Below are positions 1 to 7,373 of a DNA stretch of 53,603 nt, one piece after another. Below the pieces are notes generated by a model, which was not told the DNA's origin, did no database searches, and saw only the letters and a list, made by a program, of their open reading frames with translations. The position numbers and the translations under genes are program-made. The number at the start of each line of letters is the position of its first letter. Within the stretch, counting starts at the first letter, position 1. Origin of the DNA: Nitrospirota bacterium. Its GTDB lineage: Bacteria > Nitrospirota > Thermodesulfovibrionia > Thermodesulfovibrionales > UBA6898. The stretch is from NCBI GenBank assembly GCA_004321925.1, contig SCQH01000004.1:1-53603 (forward strand). Direction: 5' to 3'.

Positions 1-600
1 CTTTACAATTCCGGGATAATCCGCATCGACATGGGGTGCGTAAATCCACGTTCTTAAGACACTGTTTTCTATTGTTGCGTCGAACTCCAACAGTTTTTCC
101 TGTAAACATGCGAATATTCTTTCCGTCTGCTTTTCAGAGTCAGAATGCTCATCAGCTTCGGAATCGATAAGGTGTTCGGCATAAATATGCCTGATTCCGG
201 AGGTTGTATCAAAGCAGATGATGTTATCATGCCTGAGCTTGCTTGTAATATTGTTCAGGCACATGCCTAGCAATGATAGTTTTACTCCGGAAGCAGGGGG
301 CTGCTCTACGACAGACATAAAGAAATCCGTATTCTGTCTTTTCTTGTAATTTTCAATTTCGCTATTATGGGAAATAAGATCACTCGAAAAGAAGCGTTTT
401 GCCGACGCTGTTTCATTTCCGATTTTGAAAATGTTGTAAAATTCTTTTTCAGCATTTTCAATAGTTTGGATCTGCTCTGCAATGTGTTCGGATTTTTCAG
501 GAATAATTGTATATATAACCTGCATCCAGTGATTGTCACGGTTCCTTAGAAAACTGTATCTGATTTCTGTCCCGACAAGTTTAATGAATCCCGTATCCAC
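1..600 (-). CDS. Partial protein, FkbO/Hyg5 chorismatase-like or large Rid-family
   Basis: An open frame of 200 codons runs off the left edge, so the C-terminus is missing. It starts with GTG at 600-598, preceded on the minus strand by AGGGGAG at suitable spacing; no ATG-initiated frame covers it. The translation begins VDTGFIKLVGTEIRYSFL. Two stretches recall the FkbO/Hyg5 chorismatase and large Rid (YjgF-fold) proteins of aryl-polyene and dialkylresorcinol clusters: SVVEQPPASGVKLSLLG near residue 100 and VLRTWIYAPHVDADYPG near the window edge. Those families hydrolyse chorismate or act on related substrates, often in pigment pathways. The assignment rests on remembered motif resemblance only. 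Its upstream region carries two palindromes that could be operators. Confidence 0.6.
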   Translation of the reverse strand, partial: MDTGFIKLVGTEIRYSFLRNRDNHWMQVIYTIIPEKSEHIAEQIQTIENAEKEFYNIFKIGNETASAKRFFSSDLISHNSEIENYKKRQNTDFFMSVVEQPPASGVKLSLLGMCLNNITSKLRHDNIICFDTTSGIRHIYAEHLIDSEADEHSDSEKQTERIFACLQEKLLEFDATIENSVLRTWIYAPHVDADYPGIVK

Positions 601-616
601 CGTCTCCCCTTTTCCT

Positions 617-642
617 GCTGCCGAATAATATTATTAGGCAGC
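617..642. promoter_or_regulatory. Near-perfect 26-bp palindrome upstream of the minus-strand gene
   Basis: GCTGCC at 617-622 pairs with GGCAGC at 637-642, and the AT-rich centre (AATAATATTATT) is itself palindromic; only one symmetric pair mismatches. It lies 17 bases upstream of the GTG start of the leftmost gene. It could be a repressor operator or a cruciform. It has no T-run on either side that would make it a good terminator. Confidence 0.45.
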
Positions 643-672
643 TTCTTGTTATCTTACAGAAAGCAGTTGTCT

Positions 673-690
673 TTGACAAGAACTTGTCAA
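673..690. promoter_or_regulatory. Perfect 18-bp palindrome, operator-like
   Basis: TTGACAAG at 673-680 and CTTGTCAA at 683-690 form a perfect inverted repeat around a two-base centre. TTGACA within it also resembles a -35 hexamer. Size and symmetry fit the site of a dimeric repressor (TetR- or MarR-like) acting on the gene starting at 600 or on leftward/rightward promoters here. No matching regulator gene lies in the window. Confidence 0.45.
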
Positions 691-984
691 TCTTATTGGA
701 CTATGACTATATGCTCTAACTTAGGGACATTCGTTCTCAGAGTGCTTTGCTATGGCGATCTTTTGAACTTGTACTCAGCATAATGGATAGTCACATTTAT
801 AATACGGAAGTCTGTCTGTAAGAAACAAACAGCAAAAAAGGCCTGCGGGGGGGCATCATAATAGGGCATCCTCCTTCCGGGAAAACCGGGATTGCTTCGC
901 GCCCTTTCCTTTTTCTCGCTGTCTCAATTAATTTGATTGCTTGAAAGCGGATTTGGGGGTATATTTTAGGCAAGGGAATGGATC
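691..984. other. Intergenic region, no gene recognised
   Basis: About 290 bases without a supported coding frame. It holds a small hairpin (CCGG/CCGG around 880-893), two copies of GGGCATC near 856 and 873, and a GC-rich stretch followed by CTTTCCTTTTTC. It might be a leader of the DUF1622 gene. I could not match it to a known riboswitch and see no aptamer core like those at 2004 and 12043. Confidence 0.4.
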
Positions 985-1320
985 GTGGAGACCGTACATA
1001 ATATTTTACAGGCAGTTATTCTCACCATCAGCGGAATGGGGGCGGTCATTGTGGTCTGGGGTGTGATCGAGGCGCTCGCTGCATTCATCGGCTTGAAGTT
1101 CTCCTCCGCCAAAGAGGACCCGGTCTCAAAAAGTGAATCTATCCGCCAGCGTCTGGGCGCCCATCTTCTTCTTGGCCTCGAGATCTTTATTGCAGCGGAC
1201 ATCATCAGTTCCGCGGTCAGCCCGAGTTGGGAAAAGGTGGGCATACTCGTAAGCGTGGTCGGTGTCAGGACGGTCCTGAGCTATTTCCTGAGGATGGAGC
1301 TGAAGCAGGGCATGCACTGA
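985..1320 (+). CDS. DUF1622 family membrane protein
   Basis: A 111-residue protein with the DUF1622 pattern: an N-terminal hydrophobic helix (about 8-35), a basic segment ending in SIRQRLGAHLLLGLEIF, a helix containing AADIISSAVSPSW, and a last helix with VVGVRTVLSYFL before a charged tail. Family members are small inner-membrane proteins of unknown function. It starts with GTG at 985; AAGGGA lies about 8 bases upstream, whereas the ATG at 978 opens only a seven-codon frame. It stands alone, convergent with the SGNH hydrolase gene. Confidence 0.8.
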   Translation: METVHNILQAVILTISGMGAVIVVWGVIEALAAFIGLKFSSAKEDPVSKSESIRQRLGAHLLLGLEIFIAADIISSAVSPSWEKVGILVSVVGVRTVLSYFLRMELKQGMH

Positions 1321-1351
1321 CCTCGGATTTGTTCTATTCCATCGCCGCCCG

Positions 1352-1876
1352 TTACGTTGTTCTCCGGATCAACCTCTCCACCTCGTCCGCCCATACGCGA
1401 TAGCCTTCATCGCTGAGATGCACACCGTCCTCGCTGAGCAGGTCTTGAGCTGGGTCCCCGCTTTCGCCGAGGAAGAGCGAATGGATATCGGCATAGAAGG
1501 CCCCCTCGGCCGCAGCCATTTCCTTTAATAGCCTGTTCACCCCGGTTATATCGTCGTTGGCTATGCCAAGGTAAAGGACGGGCAGAAGGCTCTGGACAAA
1601 GATGCGGGCAGACGGATAATGACCTGAAAGTTCCCTGACGATATAGCGGTAGGTCGGGACAAAGTCCCTGTCGTCCATGGCGAGATTGTTTATGCCGGAC
1701 ATGATAAGAACAGTGCCCACTGCGGCCGCGCTCCGAAAGATCCTCTCAAGGCGTCGATGAAGCCCCTCAACCGTCTCACCTGCCACGCCAAGGTTATAGA
1801 CGATATCTTTCGGGAACCGCCCGGCCCAGTCAAAGAACTCGATCAGCGAATCGCCTATGAACAGGAGTCTTGCCAT
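1352..1876 (-). CDS. SGNH/GDSL-type hydrolase
   Basis: About 174 residues of the SGNH hydrolase fold (esterase, lipase or acyl-hydrolase). All four family blocks are visible: GDSL in MARLLFIGDSLIEFF (nucleophile Ser), the glycine in NLGVAGETV, the SGINN block and C-terminal DGVHLS with the catalytic Asp/His pair. The start at MARLLFIGDS is preferred because GDSL enzymes normally reach block I within ten residues; an upstream in-frame ATG at 1906 would add ten unusual residues. No signal peptide is seen, so it is probably cytoplasmic. Substrate cannot be predicted. Confidence 0.85.
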   Translation of the reverse strand: MARLLFIGDSLIEFFDWAGRFPKDIVYNLGVAGETVEGLHRRLERIFRSAAAVGTVLIMSGINNLAMDDRDFVPTYRYIVRELSGHYPSARIFVQSLLPVLYLGIANDDITGVNRLLKEMAAAEGAFYADIHSLFLGESGDPAQDLLSEDGVHLSDEGYRVWADEVERLIRRTT

Positions 1877-1958
1877 ACATTTCAATGATACCAGATCCAT
1901 GATCATTCCTGAGTATAAATTTATGGTTATAATAATGTCATATTATTATAACTTGACG

Positions 1959-1988
1959 TTGACGGGTCGAGGGGGGTAACTGTTACTG
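1959..1988 (+). promoter_or_regulatory. Putative promoter of the first riboswitch-controlled unit
   Basis: GACGTTGACGG, containing a TTGACG -35-like hexamer at 1959-1964, is shared with the other riboswitch-bearing unit (11995-12005). In both cases it lies about 38-40 bases before the start of the aptamer. The -10 here (around 1982-1988, GTTACTG) is poor, so the exact element is uncertain. Transcription would begin just upstream of the aptamer's closing stem. Confidence 0.4.
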
Positions 1989-2003
1989 TTAGTCATACAT
2001 AAC

Positions 2004-2085
2004 GATCCGCCGAAACTAATCCCATCGACAGGAGGGGACGGAAAGCGGCGGGCACTGGGGAAGATGGCCGAGCTAGCGTAGGATC
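2004..2085 (+). ncRNA. GEMM-I family cyclic-dinucleotide riboswitch, first copy
   Basis: The core GGGGACGGAAAGC followed by CGGGC and GATGGCCGAGCT fits the GEMM-I aptamer, closest to the Geobacter-type GEMM-Ib variant that has CGGAAAGC where classical c-di-GMP aptamers have CGCAAAGC. A closing stem GATCC (2004-2008)/GGATC (2081-2085) brackets it, and CCCATC/GGAGGG closes around a GACA loop. By alignment to remembered aptamers, the ligand-selecting base before CTAATCC is A, as in 3',3'-cGAMP-preferring versions. The segment after GAGCT departs from the usual GCCGA, so it may be degenerate. It overlaps a terminator and lies 56 bases before the Tat-exported binding-protein gene. Confidence 0.6.
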
Positions 2086-2114
2086 AGACATCCTCGCGTG
2101 TATTCGGCCTTTTT
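2066..2114 (+). terminator. Riboswitch-linked intrinsic terminator
   Basis: GGCCGA (2066-2071) pairs with TCGGCC (2104-2109), with an inner AGGAT/ATCCT stem (2080-2084/2090-2094) and five T residues after it. The 5' arm lies inside the aptamer, so aptamer folding and terminator folding exclude each other. This predicts that ligand binding turns transcription on. Confidence 0.65.
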
Positions 2115-2141
2115 GTTGTATCACTTACAAGGAGGCGTTCG

Positions 2142-3188
2142 ATGGGGGATCAAAAGACTCATGGCTGGAGCAGGCGGGAATTTCTTGGAGGGCTTGCGCT
2201 TGCCGGTACGGCCGCCGCTCTCGGCTTGCAGCCGGGACTTGGTATGGCAGCGGTGGAACCACCACCTGAAACAAAAACAGTACGGCTGCGGTATTGGGAC
2301 CCGGCATGCTGGGCTCCGTTCTATCTGGCTGAACCGTTCCTGCGTGAAGAGGGCTTCACGGATATTCGTTACGTGGCGGTGCCGACGAACGAACTTCCTG
2401 ATGCGTACAAGAAGAATCTTATAGACCTGAGCTGCGGTTTTTCTGTAGTGGATATGTATCATCTAGAGAAGGAAAATTCCCCCCATAAATTCCTTTCAGG
2501 GTTCCATGTGGGGTGCTATGCGCTGATCGGGAGCGACCGGGTGCGTTCGGTCCGTGACCTCAAGGGAAAGACCGTCTGGGCGGGAACGCTTGAGTATGGA
2601 GGTCCGCATCTCTTTTTCTCCGCTATCGTGGCCTATGTGGGTCTTGATCCGCGCAAGGACATCAAATACGTTTGGGTGAAGAAGGATGAGGCACTGGGTC
2701 TGTTCAACGAAGGAAAGATCGATGCCTTCATGTCCTTCCCCCCCGGTCCTCAGGAGCTTATGGCAAAAGGCATCGGCCGTCTCCTGGTCGACACCAACGT
2801 TGACAAACCGTGGTCTCAGTACTTCTGCTGCATGATGGGCGGACATAGTGATTATGTGAAGAACTATCCGATCGCCACAAAACGGGCCGTTCGGGCCATT
2901 CTGAAGGCAATAGATCTGGTTTCCCGTGAACCTGCAACGGCTGCGCGCGAGCTGCTGGCGAGAAAGATCGTGAAACAGAAGGATGAGAAGTATATTATTC
3001 AGGCGCTCAAGGAGATCCCCTATGGCCGGTGGAGGGAATATAATCCCGAAGACACGATCCGGTTTTATGCCCTGCGCATGCGGGATACCGGGCTGCTGAA
3101 GACCAATCCCCAGCAGTTCATCGACCAGCATACTGACTGGCGCTTTATCAGGGAGTTGAAAAAGGAATTCAAGATAACCGCGTGGTAA
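2142..3188 (+). CDS. Tat-exported NMT1/SsuA-like periplasmic binding protein
   Basis: A 348-residue protein with a twin-arginine signal (SRREFLGGLALAG, about residues 10-22), then the two-lobed fold of the NMT1/THI5-like and SsuA/TauA binding proteins: RLRYWDPACWAPFYLAEPF near the first lobe, VRSVRDLKGKTVW, and NEGKIDAFMSFPPGPQEL. Family members bind nitrate, sulfonates, pyrimidine precursors or similar small molecules for ABC import. No ABC permease or ATPase gene is near; the next gene is a membrane histidine kinase, so a sensory role is plausible. Tat rather than Sec export implies folding before transport. AAGGAGG lies upstream of the ATG, and a GEMM-type riboswitch with terminator controls the leader. 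Confidence 0.85.
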   Translation: MGDQKTHGWSRREFLGGLALAGTAAALGLQPGLGMAAVEPPPETKTVRLRYWDPACWAPFYLAEPFLREEGFTDIRYVAVPTNELPDAYKKNLIDLSCGFSVVDMYHLEKENSPHKFLSGFHVGCYALIGSDRVRSVRDLKGKTVWAGTLEYGGPHLFFSAIVAYVGLDPRKDIKYVWVKKDEALGLFNEGKIDAFMSFPPGPQELMAKGIGRLLVDTNVDKPWSQYFCCMMGGHSDYVKNYPIATKRAVRAILKAIDLVSREPATAARELLARKIVKQKDEKYIIQALKEIPYGRWREYNPEDTIRFYALRMRDTGLLKTNPQQFIDQHTDWRFIRELKKEFKITAW

Positions 3189-3233
3189 GGACCTGCGAGA
3201 CCATGCCTGAGCCGATACATACGGGATGCTGAC

Positions 3234-4745
3234 ATGAAGGTTTGGCTGCCCCGGCTTGTGGCAAGAGCGCCGTTCACGGTCCATACCAAGCTGATCGGGG
3301 CCTTCTTCGTCATCGTGGCGCTGCTGATCATTTTCGGCATCGTCGTCCTTCAGGTCCTGGGCGGTGTTAACCGCCGTTCCGAGGACGTCGCCAAGCTCCG
3401 GCGCAAGGTTGCCGCGTACCGTCAGCTCCAGCACAATACGACCACCCAGCTCTACAGCATCACCAGCGCGCTCCTGTCTCCGGAGGACCGGATGCTTGAA
3501 AGCGCCCTCCGTCAGCTGCATGAGTTCAGGTACGACCTTGAGCGGCTTCAGTTCGTCACAAAGGACGAGGAGGAGCTTTATGCCAAGATCGGCAAAGAGC
3601 ACGAGCAATTGGTCGGGGTGATAACGGAGATCGTGGAACTTACCCGGAAACGTGAATTCGTCAAGGCACGGGAGCTCCGGATGTCCAGGACTACCCCGCT
3701 GGCAGACAGTCTCGAACGGCTCACCAATGAGATGGTCAACAGGGCCGAGGCCGCCATGGAGACAAAGATCGACGAGAGCAATCATGCATATGTGACATCC
3801 CGGTGGGTGGTCATCGGCTTTGCTGTCGGGAGCATCGGCCTGGCGGTCCTGCTGGGGTATGCGGTCTCTTCCTCGCTGATGGGGCCGGTCATGCTCATGG
3901 ATGAGCGGCTCAGGCAGATCGCCTCGGGCGATTTTTCCAAAAGTGTCGAGGTGCCGAACCGCGACGAACTCGGAACCCTGGCCGATAACCTCAACCGCAT
4001 GAATACCGAGTTAAGGAACCTGTATCAACAGCTCGAGGCTGCCAGCCGCCACAAGTCCGAGTTCCTTGCCAGTGCGAGCCACGAGTTGCGTACGCCTCTG
4101 AATGCCATCATCGGGTTTTCAGGGATACTGAAGAAACGCATGTTCGGTGAGCTGAATGAAAAGCAGGCTGAATATGTCGAAGATATCTACACCTCCGGCA
4201 ACCATCTCCTGTCCCTTATCAATGACCTTCTGGACCTCGCCAAGGTCGAGTCGGGCCGCATCGAACTTGAAGTAAAACAGTTCGACCTGCCGACCGCTCT
4301 GGAGAATTCCATCACACTGTTAAAAGAGCGCGCCAATCGCCATGGGATTTCCATTGACCTTGCCGTTGACGAGAGACTGAGTTCCTTCATGGGAGATGAG
4401 CGCAAGCTCAAGCAGATCATGCTCAACCTGCTCTCCAATGCGGTTAAATTTACTCCGGACGGCGGCCGGATCACGGTGAAGGCAGGCCCTCTTGACGGCG
4501 GAGTGCAGATATCCGTGAGCGACACCGGCGTAGGGATCAAGCCCGAGGACCAGCAGGTCATCTTCGAGGAGTTCCGCCAGGTGGGCGATGATTCACATAA
4601 ACGTGAAGGCACGGGACTCGGCCTTACGCTGACCAAGACACTCATTGAACTGCACGGGGGCAGGATACGGGTGGAGAGCGAAGAAGGAAAGGGTTCGACC
4701 TTTACCTTTACCCTGTCGGAGGTACCATCATGCCGCGAAAGCTGA
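3234..4745 (+). CDS. Membrane sensor histidine kinase with HAMP domain
   Basis: 503 residues. A membrane segment at about 17-43 (LIGAFFVIVALLIIFGIVV), a mostly helical periplasmic region of about 140 residues, and a second membrane segment near 188-212 are followed by HAMP, HisKA and HATPase_c. The H-box is SASHELRTPLNAIIGF; the ATP-binding N, G1 and G2 boxes read NLLSNAVKFT, DTGVG and GTGLGL. The helical input region lacks a recognisable ligand-binding fold, which suits coupling to the upstream binding protein (inference). Its 3' end overlaps the receiver gene by 16 bases. The kinase core is almost identical to that of the kinase at 8353, showing a recent duplication. Confidence 0.92.
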   Translation: MKVWLPRLVARAPFTVHTKLIGAFFVIVALLIIFGIVVLQVLGGVNRRSEDVAKLRRKVAAYRQLQHNTTTQLYSITSALLSPEDRMLESALRQLHEFRYDLERLQFVTKDEEELYAKIGKEHEQLVGVITEIVELTRKREFVKARELRMSRTTPLADSLERLTNEMVNRAEAAMETKIDESNHAYVTSRWVVIGFAVGSIGLAVLLGYAVSSSLMGPVMLMDERLRQIASGDFSKSVEVPNRDELGTLADNLNRMNTELRNLYQQLEAASRHKSEFLASASHELRTPLNAIIGFSGILKKRMFGELNEKQAEYVEDIYTSGNHLLSLINDLLDLAKVESGRIELEVKQFDLPTALENSITLLKERANRHGISIDLAVDERLSSFMGDERKLKQIMLNLLSNAVKFTPDGGRITVKAGPLDGGVQISVSDTGVGIKPEDQQVIFEEFRQVGDDSHKREGTGLGLTLTKTLIELHGGRIRVESEEGKGSTFTFTLSEVPSCRES

Positions 4746-5122
4746 TCCTCGTTATCGAGGATAATGAGAAGAACATGAAGCTGGTGCGGGACCTGCTTCA
4801 GTATGAAGGCTATGAGTTCCTGGGCACCGATACTGCCGAAGAAGGTCTTCGTTTGGCCGGCGAAAATCTTCCCGCCCTCATTTTGATGGACATCGGGCTT
4901 CCGGGAATGAGTGGATTTGAGGCGCTTAAACATCTCAGGGCTGCTCCTGCTACGGCTGGCATTCCTGTGATCGCGGTTACCGCTTCGGTCATGACCCAGG
5001 ACCACCAGAAGATCACCGAAGCGGGTTTTGACGGCTACCAAAGGAAGCCTATTGACATTGATGAGTTTCTCGAAGCAGTGCGCAGTACCCTTGAGCACGG
5101 GGGTAAAAGGAGTGCCGAATGA
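4730..5122 (+). CDS. Single-domain response regulator, DivK-like
   Basis: 130 residues forming one receiver domain and no output domain. The acidic pair is in ILVIEDNEKN, the phospho-accepting Asp in LILMDIGLPGMSG, the switch Thr in IAVTAS and the conserved Lys in YQRKPID. It resembles the DivK-type receivers that commonly follow hybrid-like kinases with a SASHELRTP H-box. It overlaps the kinase by 16 bases and the cyclase gene by 4 bases, so the three are translationally linked. Likely it receives phosphate from the adjacent kinase; its downstream partner is unknown. Confidence 0.9.
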   Translation: MPRKLILVIEDNEKNMKLVRDLLQYEGYEFLGTDTAEEGLRLAGENLPALILMDIGLPGMSGFEALKHLRAAPATAGIPVIAVTASVMTQDHQKITEAGFDGYQRKPIDIDEFLEAVRSTLEHGGKRSAE

Positions 5123-6234
5123 ATGATCCCGCAAGGATCCTGGTAGTTGACGATACACCTGCGAACGTAAAGCTGCTTTCCGATCTGCTTACATACAAAG
5201 GCTATGAGGTTGTGACGGCTGCATCAGGGACCGAAGCATTGGAAAAGGTGGAGACCGGACAGCTCGATCTCGTCCTGCTCGACATCCTTATGCCCGGGAT
5301 GAATGGATACGAGGTCTGCCGTACCATCCGCAAAAACCCTGCCACGGAGATCCTGCCGGTAGTGCTGGTGACATCTCTTGACCCGGCCGAGGAACGGATG
5401 AACGGTCTGCAGGCGGGTGCCGACGATTTCCTCTCCAAGCCTGTTGACGAACAGGAATTGCTGGTACGTGTGCGGTCGCTGCTGAGGATCAAGGAGCTTT
5501 ATGATACGGTTCAGGTCCAGTCAGCCCAGCTTGCCGAGTGCAACAAGACCCTGGAACAGCGCGTACATGATCAGGTGGATCAGCTTGAGCGCCTGGGACG
5601 GTTGAAACGCTTTTTCTCCCCGCAACTGGCCGAGCTTATCATTTCAGGTGGGGCAGATGATCCCCTGAAGGCACATCGGAGAGAAGTGACGGTTGTCTTT
5701 CTGGACCTGCGCGGGTTTACCGCCTTCACTGAGGTGTCCGAGCCCGAGGAGGTGATCTCCGTGCTCAACGAGTACCATGTCGAGATGTCCAAGCTCATCC
5801 TTGAATATGAGGGTACTCTGGAGCACTTTGCCGGAGACGGTATGATGATAATCTTTAACGACCCTGTGCTCCTGCCAAATCCGACTGAGCGTGCGGTCCG
5901 GATGGCTTCAGCCATGCGCAAGCGCATCATAGAAGTGAAAGATAAATGGCAAAAGAGCGGTCACAGTCTCGACTGCGGTTTTGGGATCGCTCACGGCTAT
6001 GCTACTATCGGAGCGATCGGCTTTGAAGGCCGCAAGGATTACTGTGTCATCGGCTCTGTAGCAAATATGGCGGCCCGTCTCTGCGCCGAGGCCAAAGGCG
6101 GACAGGTCCTTATCAATCAAAAGACACTGAGTAAGGTCGAAGAGATAGTCGAAACAGAATCCCTGGATCAATTGTCCCTTAAAGGGTTTTCCAAGCCCGT
6201 TGCCGCGTTCAATATTATCAAGGTCAAGGATTAG
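5119..6234 (+). CDS. Receiver-class III nucleotidyl cyclase
   Basis: 371 residues: receiver domain (1-120, phospho-Asp in LVLLDILMPGMNGYE), a coiled coil (about 125-165) and a class III cyclase domain. Both metal-binding Asp are present (VVFLDLRGFT and HFAGDGMMIIF), and the transition-state Asn/Arg pair is kept in ANMAARL. The positions that usually choose the purine are unusual: His replaces the Lys four residues before the second metal Asp, and Cys occupies the Asp/Thr position (DYCVIGS). The product could be cAMP or another cyclic nucleotide. Phosphorylation by the neighbouring kinase probably controls it. A Crp/Fnr-type protein sits downstream as a possible receptor. Confidence 0.9.
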   Translation: MNDPARILVVDDTPANVKLLSDLLTYKGYEVVTAASGTEALEKVETGQLDLVLLDILMPGMNGYEVCRTIRKNPATEILPVVLVTSLDPAEERMNGLQAGADDFLSKPVDEQELLVRVRSLLRIKELYDTVQVQSAQLAECNKTLEQRVHDQVDQLERLGRLKRFFSPQLAELIISGGADDPLKAHRREVTVVFLDLRGFTAFTEVSEPEEVISVLNEYHVEMSKLILEYEGTLEHFAGDGMMIIFNDPVLLPNPTERAVRMASAMRKRIIEVKDKWQKSGHSLDCGFGIAHGYATIGAIGFEGRKDYCVIGSVANMAARLCAEAKGGQVLINQKTLSKVEEIVETESLDQLSLKGFSKPVAAFNIIKVKD

Positions 6235-6381
6235 AAATCGTCCCGGATCCATGACCGGGATATTCACGAAAAGGAAACTGCCTGCCCCTGGTGAAGGTGG
6301 CTGAGTCGGTCGGCGTAAGCTTCGGGCGGTAACAGATGACTATATGGAAATGCAATAAAGATCAGGGAAAGGGGGTTACAA

Positions 6382-7350
6382 ATGAAAACGTTCAGGAAAT
6401 CAATAGTTGTCATGCTTCTGCTGATTGCAGTTCCATGTTGGGCGCAGGCTCCGCCGCTCATCGCATGGCTTTGGCCGGGCACCCCTGAGGGGTCCGCCGC
6501 TGCCTTCGGCGCGTTTAAGGACGGCATGCGCGAGAACGGATTGGTTGAGGGAAAAGACTACACGCTCGATGTGCGCTATGCCGGAGGGAAGTATGACCGC
6601 TTCCCCTCGCTCGCTGGCGAGCTTCTCAAGCTTAACCCCACCATCATTATGATGTCCACCATCGCAGCGGTGCGTGCAGTTCAAAAGGCGACCAAAACGG
6701 TCCCGATCGTGTTCGTGAGCATCAATGACCCGCTGGGCAGCGGCCTGGTCGCGAGCCTCGCGCGTCCGGGGGGCAATACGACCGGGCTTTCGAGTCAGAA
6801 TGAGGACGCGGTCAATAAGAACATCGAACTCCTGCGCGAAGTGCTTCCCCGTGCATCACGTATTGCTGTCCTCAGCAATCCGGATAATCCATCAAACCTG
6901 AAAATGTTCGACCGCATCCGTGCTGTTGCCTCCACGTTCGGAATTAGCGCCAAGGCGTTCGAGGTATCCACGCCAAAAGGTCTCGCTGCCGCGTTCAGCG
7001 CAATTGCGCAGTACCGTCCCAATGCGTTATTGGTGCTTCCCGAGGCCATGCTCTACGATCAACGAGGCGTTATTACCAAATTATCGACAAGCCAAAGGAT
7101 TCCCACCTTCGCCTCCCAGTCAGAATTCGTTACCTCTGGATGCCTGATCTCCTTCGGCCCTAATCGCCTTGACTTGAGTCGCCGCTCTGCGATCTACGTG
7201 AAGAAGATTCTCGGAGGAGCCAAGCCCGCTGATCTTCCTGTCGAACAACCAACCAAGTTCAATCTCGTCGTGAACTTAAAGACCGCCAAAGCTCTCGGCA
7301 TCTCCATCCCGCAATCGTTGCTGCTGCGAGCGGATGAGGTGATCCAATGA
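6382..7350 (+). CDS. ABC_sub_bind (TrpX-like) periplasmic binding protein 1
   Basis: 322 residues with a Sec signal peptide (MKTFRKSIVVMLLLIAVPCWAQ) and the ABC substrate-binding family PF04392 pattern: GFREGL-like KDGMRENGLVEGKDY, VPIVFVSINDPLGSGLVASLARP and GGNTTGLS. Family members bind small ligands, reportedly aromatic amino acids in TrpX. No permease or ATPase accompanies it; the order binding protein, binding protein, Cache kinase suggests a sensory role. The following gene is a paralogue. GGGGG lies 8 bases upstream of the start. Arginine codons are almost all CGN, unlike the AGG-rich core genes further right. Confidence 0.88.
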   Translation: MKTFRKSIVVMLLLIAVPCWAQAPPLIAWLWPGTPEGSAAAFGAFKDGMRENGLVEGKDYTLDVRYAGGKYDRFPSLAGELLKLNPTIIMMSTIAAVRAVQKATKTVPIVFVSINDPLGSGLVASLARPGGNTTGLSSQNEDAVNKNIELLREVLPRASRIAVLSNPDNPSNLKMFDRIRAVASTFGISAKAFEVSTPKGLAAAFSAIAQYRPNALLVLPEAMLYDQRGVITKLSTSQRIPTFASQSEFVTSGCLISFGPNRLDLSRRSAIYVKKILGGAKPADLPVEQPTKFNLVVNLKTAKALGISIPQSLLLRADEVIQ

Positions 7351-7373
7351 TTCGAGTCCGAAGGAGTATAAGA

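Noticed and set aside
838-930. Possible riboswitch before the DUF1622 gene
   Set aside because: Hairpins are present, but no core of GEMM, cobalamin, ZTP, fluoride, ydaO or other classes I can recall could be matched.
2496-3785. Long minus-strand open frame (429 codons) opposite the binding-protein and kinase genes
   Set aside because: The product is rich in Leu, Asp and His without any family motif, and the plus-strand genes have full domain signatures. It is a shadow of codon bias.
6246-6265. Hairpin TCCCGG/CCGGGA after the cyclase as terminator
   Set aside because: No T-run follows and the downstream binding-protein genes appear to belong to the same unit; its sequence is better explained as the flank shared with the scar at 10254-10284.
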